Assembly: GCF_011758765.1 (NCBI RefSeq)
Contig: NZ_JAANOU010000001.1
Coordinates: 3,844,001 to 3,908,000, forward strand
Reading direction: 5' to 3'
Origin: Amycolatopsis viridis
Lineage (GTDB): Bacteria > Actinomycetota > Actinomycetes > Mycobacteriales > Pseudonocardiaceae
DNA length: 64,000 nucleotides
Shown: piece by piece, positions 31,981-40,879 of the stretch
Numbering within the stretch: position 1 is the stretch's first letter
Layout: each line of letters begins with the position of its first letter
Made by a program: the position numbers and the translations under genes
The notes under the pieces: generated by a model
The model's input: the letters and a program-made list of their open reading frames with translations, nothing else
Databases searched by the model: none
What the model was told of the DNA's origin: nothing

Positions 31981-34900
31981 CTACCGGGGTGCGGGGCGGG
32001 CGAAGGGGAACGCGAGGCTCTGCCGGATCGAGGCGCCGGTGAGCATCATGACCAGGCGGTCGATCCCGATGCCCAGGCCACCGGTGGGCGGCATGCCGTG
32101 TTCGAGGGCGAGCAGGAAGTCCTCGTCGAGTTCCATGGCCTCGATGTCGCCGCTCGCCGCGCGCAGCGACTGCTCCTCCAGGCGGCGGCGCTGCTCCAGC
32201 GGGTCGGTCAGCTCGGTGTAGGCGGTGCCGATCTCGGCCCCGAACGCGATCAGGTCCCACCGCTCGGCCAGCCGCGGGTCGAGCCGGTGCGGGCGGGTGA
32301 GCGGCGAGGTGTCGGCCGGGTAGTCGACGTAGAACGTCGGCTCCACCGTGGCCGGTTCCACCAGGTGCTCGAACGCCTTGCCGACCAGGTCACCGTGCCC
32401 GGCCTCGTCCCCGGCCGGCACGCCGGCGGCGTGGCACCACGCACGCAGCTGCTCCGGCGGCGTGTCCGGGGTGACGGTCTCGCCCAGGGCGGCCGACACC
32501 GCGTCGTACACCCGCACCACCGGCCACTCGCCGGAGAGGTCGACCTCACCGACGTCCGGGCGGCACGCCACCGGTTTCCCGTACGCCGCCACGGCGGCTT
32601 CCTGGATCAGCGACCGGGCCAGCGCGCGCATGGTCTCGTAGTCGGCGTAGGCCTGGTACGCCTCCAGCATCGTGAACTCGGGGTTGTGCGTGGCGTCCAC
32701 ACCCTCGTTGCGGAAGTTGCGGTTGAGCTCGAACACCCGGTCCACCCCGGCCACGCACAGCCGCTTGAGGTACAGCTCCGGCGCGATCCGCAGGTACATC
32801 CGCATGTCGTAGGCGTTGATGTGGGTGACGAACGGGCGGGCGTTGGCCCCGCCGTGCACGGCCTGCAGCATCGGGGTCTCCACCTCGAGGAACCCGTGCG
32901 CCTGCAGACCCTCGCGCACCGACCGCACCACCGCGCTGCGCAGGCGCAGCATCTCCGCCGACGCCGGGTTGACGATCAGGTCCAGGTAGCGCTGCCGCAC
33001 GCGGGTCTCCGCGTCGGCGAGCCCCTTCCGCTTGTCCGGCAACGGATGCAGGCACTTCGCGGTGAGGGTCCAGTCGGAAACCTGCACCGACAGCTCACCG
33101 CGCCGCGAGGTCACCACCTCGCCGACGGCGCCGACGTGGTCGCCGAGGTCGACCCCGGTCCGCCACAACGGGTCGTCGCCGAGCATCAGCTGGAGCTGAG
33201 CCTCGCCGTCCTGCAGCCGGGCGAAGCAGACCCCGCCGAGGTCCCGGATCGCCATCACCCGGCCGGCCACGCGCACCTTGTGCCCGGTGCGGGTGTCCGG
33301 CGGCAGCCCGTCGAACCCGGCGCGGATCTCGCGCAGCGACGTGTCCCGCTCGAACCCGGCCGGGTACGGGTCGATCCCGGCGTGACGCAACCGGTCCAGC
33401 TTGGCGACGCGGACCCGCACCTGCTCGGGCCGGCGCACCGGCCGGGCCTGCGGCCGCGCCGCCTCGATCTCCCCGAGCCGGGCCAGGAACTCCTCGTCGA
33501 CGCCCCCGGCCGAGATCGCCCGGTGCCGGGCGCCACCGGGCAGGAACCCCTCCAGCGCGCCGGCGACCAGCCCGATGCGGCCCAGCCCGCGCGCGGCGCG
33601 GTAGCACAGGAACCGCGGTTCCCAGTCCGGCCCGTACTTGGCGTTGGACCGGTAGAGCGACTCGAGCTGGAAGAACCGGGACGCCAGGCCGAGCACCGCG
33701 CGCCAGGCGCGCAGCACCGGGCCGGCGCCGATCCGCTCACCGGCCGCGAACACGGCGCGGAACATGGCGAAGTTCAGCGACACGCGCTGCACGCCCAGCT
33801 GCGCCGCGGCGAGCACGAGCTGCACGATCATGTACTCGTTGAGCCCGTTGTCGGCCGTGCGGTCGCGCCGCATCAGGTCCAGCGACAGGCCACGCCGACC
33901 CCACGGCACGAACGACAACAGCCCGCGCAGCCGCCCTTGCGCGTCGAACGCCTCGACCATCACGCACCGGCCGTCCGCGGGGTCGCCCAGCCGGGACAGC
34001 GCCATCGAGAACCCGCGCTCGGTACCGGCGTCGCGCCACCGCTGCGCGTGCGCCAGCAGCTCGTCCATTTCGGACTTCGGGATGTCGGCGTGCCGGCGGA
34101 TCCGCGCGGTGTACCCGGCGCGTTCGATGCGCCGCGCCGCCTGCCGGACCGACCGGCGGTGCGGCCCGGACAGGCTGAAGTCGCGGATGTCCAGGATGGC
34201 CTCGTCGCCGAGTTCGAGGGCCTTCATACCGGCGCGCACGTAGGCACGGGCGCCGCGTTCGCTGGCACCCAGCACGCCGGTGGCCCAGCCGTAGGTGTGC
34301 GCCTCGGCCAGCCACGCCTGGATCGCCTGCCCCCAGGCGGCCGGGTCGCCGATCGGGTCGGCACTGGCGATGCTCGCGCCGCCCAGCACGCGGTAGGTCA
34401 CCGCGGCCCGGCCACCGGGCGCGAAGACCACCGACTTGTCCCGCCGGGTCGCGAAGTAGCCCAGCGAGTCGTCGTCGCCGTGCTCGGCCAGCAGCGCGCG
34501 CAGCCGCAGCTCGTCGGCATCGGTGCGGCGCTGCTGCACGCGCACACCGCGGAAGAACACCCACAGGGTGGCGACCGCGGAGCAGGTGGCACCGAGGTCG
34601 AGCAGCGCGTCGATCCACGCCGGACCTTCGCGCACGCCCAGCCGCCGCAGCTGGAGCAGCTCACCGGTGGAGTGGTTGACCGACCACAGGAACGCGTCGC
34701 CGAGGCCGGAGAGCGTGCCGGGGAACACCTCGAGCAGGCACCACCCGAGCAGGATCGTCGCCCCGAACCCGGCCACACCCACGACGAGCGCGTGCTTCCA
34801 GGCACCGGGCGCCAGGCGGGCGGGGAACGCCGGGCGCAGTGCCAGCAGCAGCACGATCAGGGCGACCGCGACGACCTCCGCGCCGGTCAGCGCCCACAAC

Positions 34901-35298
34901 GTGGCCGGCAGGTGCTCGGGCCCGCGGCGGGGCAGGGTCAGCACCCGCGGGGCCCACAGCAGGACCATCTGGAAGGCCAGGTCCATCAGCAGCCCGGCGG
35001 CCTGGAACAGGATGAGCGTGTTCAGGGCGGCGCGCTTGCGCCGCCGCAGGGCCGCGCCGAGCACGGCCAGGACCAGCGCGATGAGGATGTTCGAGTCGAC
35101 GGGGAGGTTCAGCAGCGAGAACAACCCCACGGTCCAGCGGTAGAAGTCGTGGTGCGAGCTGCCGCCGAGCAGCAGCACCACCGAGGCCAGCGCGCCGAGC
35201 TGGACGACGGTGGCGAGCACGCCGGCCGCCTTGCCGCGCCAGCGCGACACGGGTGGCCGGGTACCGGTGGCCGGCTCAGAGGCTCGTGTCGGTGCCAT
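31981..35298 (-). CDS. lysX: Bifunctional lysylphosphatidylglycerol synthase / lysine--tRNA ligase LysX
   Basis: The 1105-residue protein joins an N-terminal membrane part of about seven helices and a DUF2156 transferase domain (to about 600) with a complete lysyl-tRNA synthetase: OB-fold (VRVAGRVMAIRDLGG near 670), motif 2 (NRNFRNEGVDATHNPEFTML) and motif 3 (GLGIGIDRLVMM). LysX makes Lys-tRNA and transfers lysine to phosphatidylglycerol, giving resistance to cationic peptides. Its start overlaps the esterase-fold gene upstream by 23 bases, so both are probably one transcript driven from the promoter near 36500. Confidence 0.95.
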   Translation of the reverse strand: MAPTRASEPATGTRPPVSRWRGKAAGVLATVVQLGALASVVLLLGGSSHHDFYRWTVGLFSLLNLPVDSNILIALVLAVLGAALRRRKRAALNTLILFQAAGLLMDLAFQMVLLWAPRVLTLPRRGPEHLPATLWALTGAEVVAVALIVLLLALRPAFPARLAPGAWKHALVVGVAGFGATILLGWCLLEVFPGTLSGLGDAFLWSVNHSTGELLQLRRLGVREGPAWIDALLDLGATCSAVATLWVFFRGVRVQQRRTDADELRLRALLAEHGDDDSLGYFATRRDKSVVFAPGGRAAVTYRVLGGASIASADPIGDPAAWGQAIQAWLAEAHTYGWATGVLGASERGARAYVRAGMKALELGDEAILDIRDFSLSGPHRRSVRQAARRIERAGYTARIRRHADIPKSEMDELLAHAQRWRDAGTERGFSMALSRLGDPADGRCVMVEAFDAQGRLRGLLSFVPWGRRGLSLDLMRRDRTADNGLNEYMIVQLVLAAAQLGVQRVSLNFAMFRAVFAAGERIGAGPVLRAWRAVLGLASRFFQLESLYRSNAKYGPDWEPRFLCYRAARGLGRIGLVAGALEGFLPGGARHRAISAGGVDEEFLARLGEIEAARPQARPVRRPEQVRVRVAKLDRLRHAGIDPYPAGFERDTSLREIRAGFDGLPPDTRTGHKVRVAGRVMAIRDLGGVCFARLQDGEAQLQLMLGDDPLWRTGVDLGDHVGAVGEVVTSRRGELSVQVSDWTLTAKCLHPLPDKRKGLADAETRVRQRYLDLIVNPASAEMLRLRSAVVRSVREGLQAHGFLEVETPMLQAVHGGANARPFVTHINAYDMRMYLRIAPELYLKRLCVAGVDRVFELNRNFRNEGVDATHNPEFTMLEAYQAYADYETMRALARSLIQEAAVAAYGKPVACRPDVGEVDLSGEWPVVRVYDAVSAALGETVTPDTPPEQLRAWCHAAGVPAGDEAGHGDLVGKAFEHLVEPATVEPTFYVDYPADTSPLTRPHRLDPRLAERWDLIAFGAEIGTAYTELTDPLEQRRRLEEQSLRAASGDIEAMELDEDFLLALEHGMPPTGGLGIGIDRLVMMLTGASIRQSLAFPFARPAPR

Positions 35299-36496
35299 GA
35301 AGCGCTCCGGGTGATCCGGTGTCGGGCAGGGGCCACGCCGGGATGGTTCCGGCGTTCTGCCCAGGGACGTCCGGGCCGGCCACCGGGTTGCCCAGCTGGC
35401 TCCCCAGCCAGTTCAGCACGTCCGGCAGCTCGGCGCGCACCGTGGCCAGGTTGTGCCCGGCGGCGGGCAGGACCCGAGTGGTCAGTTCCGCCGGTGGTGC
35501 GGCCGCGGCGCGGAGGCGGTCCAGCGCGGCGCACTCGTCGCCGGCGGAGGCGTCGGCGATGGCCAGCAGCCGCAGCGGCGCGGGGTGGTCGCGCAGGATC
35601 GCGGACACGTCGTTGGCGCGGCGCAGGTCCTCCCGGCCGCGGAAGAGATCGCCGGTCTGCACGTCGTGCGGGGTCACGTCGTAGCCGTTCATGCTGACCG
35701 CGGTGCCGTACCACTGCGGGTGGCGGGCGGCGAGGTCGAGCGCGCAGTACCCGCCGGAGGACCACCCGGCCGCGGACCAGCCCTGCCGGTCCACGCGCAC
35801 GCGCAGGTGGTCGCGCGCCCATCCGCGCAGGTCGGCGGACAGGAAGGTGTCGTCGTCCGGGCCGCCCGCGGCGTCCACGCACTCCGAATCGTGCGTCAGC
35901 CGGGGTTCCCCGTTGGGGTCGGGCACGATCACCACGACCGGGGGCAGCCGGTGGCCGGCGATCGCGGCGTCCAGCTGCTCGGGCAGGCCGTAGAGCGTCG
36001 CAACCTGACGCGGCTCGCCGGGGAAGTGCGGGATCCACTCCACCACGGGGAACCGGAATCCGGCCCACTCCGGCTGCGTGTAGGCCGCGGGCAGGTAGAC
36101 GTCGACGTCGCGGGTCATCCCGGTGCGCTTGCCGGTGACGGTGAGGTGCACCAGCGAGCCGCGCCCCCCGCCCGCCCGGTCGCTGGCCGTGGTCATGGCG
36201 CGCCCGAGGTCGCGGCCGTCCGGCCCGCCCTCGGCGACCGTGCCCTCGGCCGGATCGGGCGAGGTGCCCAGCAGGGACCCGAGCGTCGGGTAGAAGCTGC
36301 CGGCGGAGTTCACCGCCGATCCGCAGGCGAGCACCACGGCGACCACCGCCGCGACCGTCGTCACGACGCGGCCGGTGACGCGGCGACGGCGCCACCGGTC
36401 CCAGGCCCACGGCACGACGGCGACACAAACGAGCGCGACGACGGCCGCCCCTACCACGAACGGGGGCGTGTCGATACGGATGGCGGAGGCGTGCAC
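35276..36496 (-). CDS. Membrane-anchored esterase-fold protein (Esterase D / mycolyltransferase-like) 1
   Basis: The 406-residue protein has two N-terminal transmembrane segments (about 10-28 and 38-58) and an external alpha/beta hydrolase domain of the PF00756 type. The nucleophile motif is GWSSGG and the catalytic His is in LPAAGHNL. The family includes mycolyltransferases and trehalose or carbohydrate esterases; the substrate here is probably a cell-envelope ester. The GTG start follows TAGATT by six bases. A CTCAG direct-repeat site lies 60 bases upstream. LysX follows with overlap, suggesting linked envelope function. Confidence 0.88.
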   Translation of the reverse strand: MHASAIRIDTPPFVVGAAVVALVCVAVVPWAWDRWRRRRVTGRVVTTVAAVVAVVLACGSAVNSAGSFYPTLGSLLGTSPDPAEGTVAEGGPDGRDLGRAMTTASDRAGGGRGSLVHLTVTGKRTGMTRDVDVYLPAAYTQPEWAGFRFPVVEWIPHFPGEPRQVATLYGLPEQLDAAIAGHRLPPVVVIVPDPNGEPRLTHDSECVDAAGGPDDDTFLSADLRGWARDHLRVRVDRQGWSAAGWSSGGYCALDLAARHPQWYGTAVSMNGYDVTPHDVQTGDLFRGREDLRRANDVSAILRDHPAPLRLLAIADASAGDECAALDRLRAAAAPPAELTTRVLPAAGHNLATVRAELPDVLNWLGSQLGNPVAGPDVPGQNAGTIPAWPLPDTGSPGALHGTDTSL

Positions 36497-36555
36497 GCCG
36501 TCAATCTAGCCGTGATCGAGAACCCGGTCCGGCGGCCCTATCAGCCAGGACATCG

Positions 36556-36571
36556 TTCAGCGTCCGCTCAG
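36556..36571. promoter_or_regulatory. MprA-box-like direct repeat, copy 1
   Basis: TTCAG-CGTCCG-CTCAG (two half-sites at 11-base spacing) lies 60 bases upstream of the esterase 1 start and 140 bases upstream of murT. Mycobacterial MprA, an OmpR-family regulator, is known to bind CTCAG-like direct repeats of this plan. The nearly identical copy at 43167-43182 precedes another esterase gene at almost the same distance. Confidence 0.65.
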
Positions 36572-36710
36572 GAACCGGCGCTAGGCTCGCCGCGGGCGCG
36601 GTGTACCCCGCGCCGTTCCGGCATGCCGTTCTCAGGGTCCGCACAGCCTTCGCGGCGCACAGTGGTCGCACAGTGGCCACGACGTGACCGACCCGGAAGG
36701 AGAACCGCCT

Positions 36711-37985
36711 GTGCGCCTGGGTTCCCCAGTCCTCGGCGAACGGCGAGCCCGGACCGCTCCCCCGCACCAGCCGCCGCGCACGCGGCTCGCGGTGGCGCTC
36801 GCCCGCGTCGCGGCCGGGGCGTCCCGCCGGTTGGGCGCGGGCGCGGGCGGGGTCATCGGGGGCCGGGTCGCCGCCGCGCTGGACCCGGACGTGCTGCGGC
36901 ACCTCGGCGCCGGACGGACCGTCGTGCTGGTGACCGGCACGAACGGCAAGACCACGACCGCGCTCATGCTGTCCCGCATCCTGGCCGCGGCCGGACCGGT
37001 CGCGGCCAACAGCGACGGCGCCAACATGCCGGACGGGATCATCGCCGCCCTCGCGCAGCGGCCGGACGCGCCGCTGGCCGTCCTGGAGATCGACGAGAAC
37101 TACGTGGCCGAGGTCGCGCGCCGGCTGGAACCCGCCTGCCTGGTGCTGCTCAACCTCAGCCGCGACCAGCTCGACCGGGTCGGCGAGGTGCGTTCCGTGG
37201 AGCGCGCGCTGCGGCAGGCGATCGCCGGGCTGCCCGGCACGGCGGTGGTGGCGAACTGCGACGACCCGCTCGCCACCTCCGCGGCCATGGCGTCGGCCCG
37301 GCCGGTCTGGGTGAGCGCGGGCGGGAGCTGGGACGAGGACTCGCGGGCGTGCGGCCGGTGCGGGCAGCCGATCGACCACGACGGGCTGCTGTGGCGCTGC
37401 GGGTGCGGGCTGGCGCGGCCCCGGCCGGACTGGGTGCTGACCGACGGCGCGGCGGTGGGCGCGGACGGCCGGACCGTCCCGATCGACTTGCGGCTGCCCG
37501 GGCGCGCGAACGCCGCGAACGCGACGATGGCGGTCGCCGCGGCCGCGCTGCTGGGGCTGGACCCGGCCGCGGCCGGGCAGCGCCTGACCACGATCAGCGA
37601 TGTGGCCGGCCGGTACCGGCAGACCACCCTGGCCGGGCACCGGGTGCGGATCCTGCTGGCCAAGAACCCGGCCGGGTGGCGGGAGACGCTGCCGCTGCTG
37701 GACGAGCGGTCCGCGGTGGTGGTCGCGGTGAACGGGCGCGAGGCGGACGGGCGGGACCTGTCCTGGCTGTGGGACGTGCCGTTCGAGCTGTTGCGCGACC
37801 GCCCGGTGGTGGCCGCCGGGGAACGCTCGGCCGACCTGGCGGTGCGGCTGACCTACGCCGGGGTCGCGCACCAGCGGTGCGCCGACCCGGTGCGGGCCGT
37901 CGAGGGGCTGGCGCCCGGCCCGGTCGAGCTGGTCGCGAACTACACCGCCTTCCGGCAGCTGGGGCAGCGGATCGGCGATGGGTGA
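36711..37985 (+). CDS. murT: Lipid II isoglutaminyl synthase, MurT subunit
   Basis: The 424-residue Mur-ligase-type protein has the ATP loop VTGTNGKTTT and a Cys4 zinc ribbon inserted in the central domain (CGRCGQ and CGCG near residue 220), plus the C-terminal DUF1727 domain; all three are MurT features. With GatD it amidates D-Glu of lipid II to D-isoGln, needed for peptidoglycan cross-linking. GGAAGGAG precedes the GTG at 36711. GatD overlaps by eight bases. Confidence 0.95.
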   Translation: MRLGSPVLGERRARTAPPHQPPRTRLAVALARVAAGASRRLGAGAGGVIGGRVAAALDPDVLRHLGAGRTVVLVTGTNGKTTTALMLSRILAAAGPVAANSDGANMPDGIIAALAQRPDAPLAVLEIDENYVAEVARRLEPACLVLLNLSRDQLDRVGEVRSVERALRQAIAGLPGTAVVANCDDPLATSAAMASARPVWVSAGGSWDEDSRACGRCGQPIDHDGLLWRCGCGLARPRPDWVLTDGAAVGADGRTVPIDLRLPGRANAANATMAVAAAALLGLDPAAAGQRLTTISDVAGRYRQTTLAGHRVRILLAKNPAGWRETLPLLDERSAVVVAVNGREADGRDLSWLWDVPFELLRDRPVVAAGERSADLAVRLTYAGVAHQRCADPVRAVEGLAPGPVELVANYTAFRQLGQRIGDG

Positions 37986-38700
37986 TTCGGTGCTGCGGAT
38001 CGGGCTCGTCCTGCCGGACGTGCTGGGGACCTACGGCGACTCGGGCAACGCCACCGTGCTGCGGCAGCGGCTGCGGTGGCGCGGGATGCCCGCGGAGGTG
38101 CTGGAGATCGGTTACGGGCAGCCGGTGCCGGACAGCCTCGACGCGTACCTGCTCGGCGGCGGCGAGGACGAGGCGCAGGCGCTGGCCTGCGACTACCTGC
38201 GTGCGCACCCGGGGTTGTGCCGGGCGGCCGCACGGGGGTCGGTGGTGTTCGGGGTGTGCGCCGGGCTGCAGATCCTCGGCACCTCGTTCGTCACCGGGGA
38301 CGGCCGCCGTCACGACGGACTCGGCCTGCTCGACGCGATCACCACACCGGGCCGGCGGCGCGCGGTCGGTGAGGTGGTGGTGGACACCGCGGGCGGGATC
38401 GGCGTGGGCCCGCTGACCGGGTTCGAGAACCACCTGGGGATCACCGGGGTCGGGCCGGGCAGCGTGCCGCTCGGTCGGGTGAGCGCCGGTGCCGGGAACG
38501 GTGACGGCGGCGACGGCGCGGTCACCGGCCGGGTGCTGGCGACCTACCTGCACGGACCGGTCCTGGCGCGCAACCCGGCCCTGGCCGACCTGCTGATCGG
38601 CTGGATGACCGGGGCCCCGCCGGCCGCGCTGCCGCTGCCGGAGGTGGACGAGCTGCGCCGCGAGCGGTTACGGGCCGCGCGTGGCGGGACCCGGCGGTGA
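37978..38700 (+). CDS. gatD: Lipid II isoglutaminyl synthase, glutamine amidotransferase subunit GatD
   Basis: The 240-residue class I-like (CobB/CobQ-type) glutaminase has the nucleophile Cys in VVFGVCAGLQILG and the catalytic His in TYLHGPVLARNP. It supplies ammonia from glutamine to MurT. Its ATG lies inside the end of murT, ensuring stoichiometric synthesis. The histidine kinase gene begins within 30 bases. Confidence 0.95.
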   Translation: MGDSVLRIGLVLPDVLGTYGDSGNATVLRQRLRWRGMPAEVLEIGYGQPVPDSLDAYLLGGGEDEAQALACDYLRAHPGLCRAAARGSVVFGVCAGLQILGTSFVTGDGRRHDGLGLLDAITTPGRRRAVGEVVVDTAGGIGVGPLTGFENHLGITGVGPGSVPLGRVSAGAGNGDGGDGAVTGRVLATYLHGPVLARNPALADLLIGWMTGAPPAALPLPEVDELRRERLRAARGGTRR

Positions 38701-38726
38701 CGCGCCGCTTTCCCTACGCTGCGGGC

Positions 38727-40127
38727 ATGACGGCTGTGCTGGCCCGGCTGGGTGTGCGCACCCGGACGACGCTGGTGGCGGTCACCGCGGTGGCCGCCGC
38801 GATCGTGGTCGCGGGTGTCGTCGTGGTGCTGCTGCTCGGCTGGTCGCTGGACAAGTCCACCACCGAGGACGCGCGCAGCGCCGGCCTCCAGGTGGTGCAC
38901 GAGATCGCCCGCGAGGGCGCCCGCGACCTGACCGGCACCGACGTGGCCGGCAGCGGCGACTCCGCCTCCGTGCTCCAGGTGCTCGGCGCGCAGGGGCAGG
39001 TGGTGGCGGCCGACCCGGCGCTGGGCGGGCAGCCGCCGCTGACGCCGGTGCGGCCGGCACCCGGCCACGAGGTGGTGGAGACCGTCGCGCTGACGGTGAA
39101 CGGTTCGAGCTCGGACTACCGGCTGGTGTCGACCGGTGTCGCGGGTCCCGGCGGCCCGTACACCGTGGTGTCGGCGCGCTCGCTGGCTCCGGTGACCGAG
39201 GCGCTGACCCGCCTGTCGCTGCTGTTCGCGGCGGCTGCGCTGCCGCTGCTCGGCATCTCCGCGCTGACCGTGCACCGCGCGGTCGGATCGGCGCTGCGAC
39301 CGGTGGAGCGCATGCGCCGCACGGTTTCCGAGATCACCACCCGCGATCTGGAACGCCGGGTGGACGTGCCGCCCGGCCGGGACGAGGTGCACCGGCTGGC
39401 GGTGACGCTGAACTCGATGCTGGACCGGCTGGCGTCCGCGCAGGGCGCGCAGCGGCGGTTCGTCTCCGACGCCAGCCACGAGCTGCGCTCCCCGGTCAAC
39501 ACCATCTCCACCGCGCTGGAGGTGGCCGAGCACCATCCGGAGGCGATGGGCGGGGACGAGCTGGTCGGCGTGGTGGCGCGGGAGACGAGCCGGCTGCGTG
39601 AACTGGTCGATGACCTGCTGCTGCTGGCCCGCACCGACGACGCGACCGACAACCCGCACCACGGCGAGGTGGACCTGGACGACCTGGCGCGCACCGAGGC
39701 GGAGCGGGCCCGGTCGACGGTCGGGCTGCGGGTGGAGATCCGGACCGAGCCGGTGAAGGTCACCGGCAACGCCGCGCAGCTGCGGCGCGCGATCCGCAAC
39801 CTGGTGGACAACGCGCGTGAGCACGCCGCGAGCCGGATCACCGTGCGCACCGGCAGCGACGGGGCCACCGCGGTGGTCGAGGTCGGCGACGACGGGCCCG
39901 GGGTGCCGGCGGAGGACCGGGAACGGATTTTCGAGCGGTTCGTGCGGCGGGACGACTCGCGGCACCACAACACGTCCGGGACCGGCGGGTCGGCCGGGCT
40001 GGGACTGGCGATCGTGGCGGGCATCGCGGCCCGGCACGGCGGTGCCGCCGAATGCGGGGACAGCGGTGATCCGGCCTGCCCCGGCGCGCGGTTCCGCATC
40101 CGGCTGCCGTTGCGGGAGGAACCCTGA
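38727..40127 (+). CDS. Sensor histidine kinase (MprB/TrcS/CseC-like)
   Basis: The 466-residue kinase has one transmembrane helix near the N-terminus, an extracytoplasmic loop of about 115 residues, a second helix, a HAMP domain, a HisKA domain with H251 (SDASHELRSP) and HATPase boxes (NLVDNAREHA, GDDGPGV, GLGLAIVAG). The ATG at 38727 lies six bases after TACGCT, suggesting its own leaderless transcript; a GTG at 38697 overlapping the gatD stop is the alternative. It overlaps the regulator gene by one base and is flanked by envelope genes. Confidence 0.9.
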   Translation: MTAVLARLGVRTRTTLVAVTAVAAAIVVAGVVVVLLLGWSLDKSTTEDARSAGLQVVHEIAREGARDLTGTDVAGSGDSASVLQVLGAQGQVVAADPALGGQPPLTPVRPAPGHEVVETVALTVNGSSSDYRLVSTGVAGPGGPYTVVSARSLAPVTEALTRLSLLFAAAALPLLGISALTVHRAVGSALRPVERMRRTVSEITTRDLERRVDVPPGRDEVHRLAVTLNSMLDRLASAQGAQRRFVSDASHELRSPVNTISTALEVAEHHPEAMGGDELVGVVARETSRLRELVDDLLLLARTDDATDNPHHGEVDLDDLARTEAERARSTVGLRVEIRTEPVKVTGNAAQLRRAIRNLVDNAREHAASRITVRTGSDGATAVVEVGDDGPGVPAEDRERIFERFVRRDDSRHHNTSGTGGSAGLGLAIVAGIAARHGGAAECGDSGDPACPGARFRIRLPLREEP

Positions 40128-40786
40128 TGCGTGTGCTGGTGGTGGAAGACGAGCAGGTGTTCGCCGAAACCCTGCGCAAGGGCCTGACCGCGGAGGGGTT
40201 CGCGGTGGAGGTCGCGCACACCGGTCCGGACGGCCTGTGGCTGGCGCGGGAGCAGCAGTTCGACGTCGTCGTGCTCGACCTGATGCTGCCCGGGCTGTCC
40301 GGGTACGAGGTGCTCAAGCGGCTGCGGCAGAGCGAGAACTGGACGCCGGTGCTGGTGCTGACCGCGAAGGACGGTGAGTACGACGAGGCGGACGCGTTCG
40401 ACCTGGGTGCCGACGATTACCTGACGAAGCCGTTCTCCTACGTGGTGCTGCTCGCCCGGTTGCGGGCGCTGCTGCGGCGGGGAGCGCCGGAGCGGCCTGC
40501 CGTGCTCACCCTGGCGGATCTGCGGCTGGACCCGGCGGCGCGGACGGTGCACCGCGGCGAGCGTGAGATCGAGCTGACCGCGCGCGAGTTCGGTCTGCTG
40601 GAGTTCCTGCTGCGGCGGCGCGGTGAAGCGCTGAGCAAGCGGGAGATCCTCACCCACGTGTGGGACGCCCACTACGACGGTGACGAGAACATCGTCGAGG
40701 TCTACGTCGGCTACCTGCGGCGCAAGATCGGCCCGGACCTGATCCAGACCCTGCGCGGGGTGGGATACCGCTTGTCGGCGCCCTGA
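40127..40786 (+). CDS. OmpR-family response regulator
   Basis: The 219-residue regulator has a receiver domain with D51 (VVVLDLMLPG), E7/D8 and K in DDYLTKPF, and a winged-helix output domain (about 125-219) with VWDAHYDGDENIVEVYVGYL. OmpR-type proteins bind direct repeats spaced about 10-11 bases. Direct repeats of that kind occur upstream of two esterase genes on each side, and a 12-base tandem repeat follows this gene. These are its likely targets. Confidence 0.93.
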   Translation: MRVLVVEDEQVFAETLRKGLTAEGFAVEVAHTGPDGLWLAREQQFDVVVLDLMLPGLSGYEVLKRLRQSENWTPVLVLTAKDGEYDEADAFDLGADDYLTKPFSYVVLLARLRALLRRGAPERPAVLTLADLRLDPAARTVHRGEREIELTAREFGLLEFLLRRRGEALSKREILTHVWDAHYDGDENIVEVYVGYLRRKIGPDLIQTLRGVGYRLSAP

Positions 40787-40840
40787 CCCGAGCCCTGACC
40801 CCGGCCCTGACCGGGGCCGCGACCAGCGTCCTGACCGGCG
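40781..40840. repeat. Five degenerate 12-base tandem repeats upstream of esterase 2
   Basis: The 12-mers CCCTGACCCGAG, CCCTGACCCCGG, CCCTGACCGGGG, CCGCGACCAGCG and TCCTGACCGGCG run head to tail from 40781; the first contains the stop codon of the response regulator gene. CTGAC recurs at 12, 12 and 24 bases. The tract fills most of the gap to the esterase 2 gene. It could be a regulator-binding array or a replication-slippage product. Confidence 0.7.
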
Positions 40841-40879
40841 CCGTCGCCGCGAGCTGGCAGCCCGGGTGATGATGGTGGG

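Noticed and set aside
32098-35697. Very long plus-strand open frame of about 1200 codons opposite lysX
   Set aside because: It is the antisense shadow of lysX and esterase 1, caused by high GC at third positions. It is rich in Arg, Gly, Pro and His and shows no motif.
35453-38416. Long plus-strand open frame running from esterase 1 through murT into gatD
   Set aside because: It covers esterase 1 antisense and murT/gatD in a wrong frame; composition is Arg/Ala/Gly-rich without domains.
40781-40840. Short CRISPR-like array
   Set aside because: Units are only 12 bases, contiguous, without spacers or cas genes.
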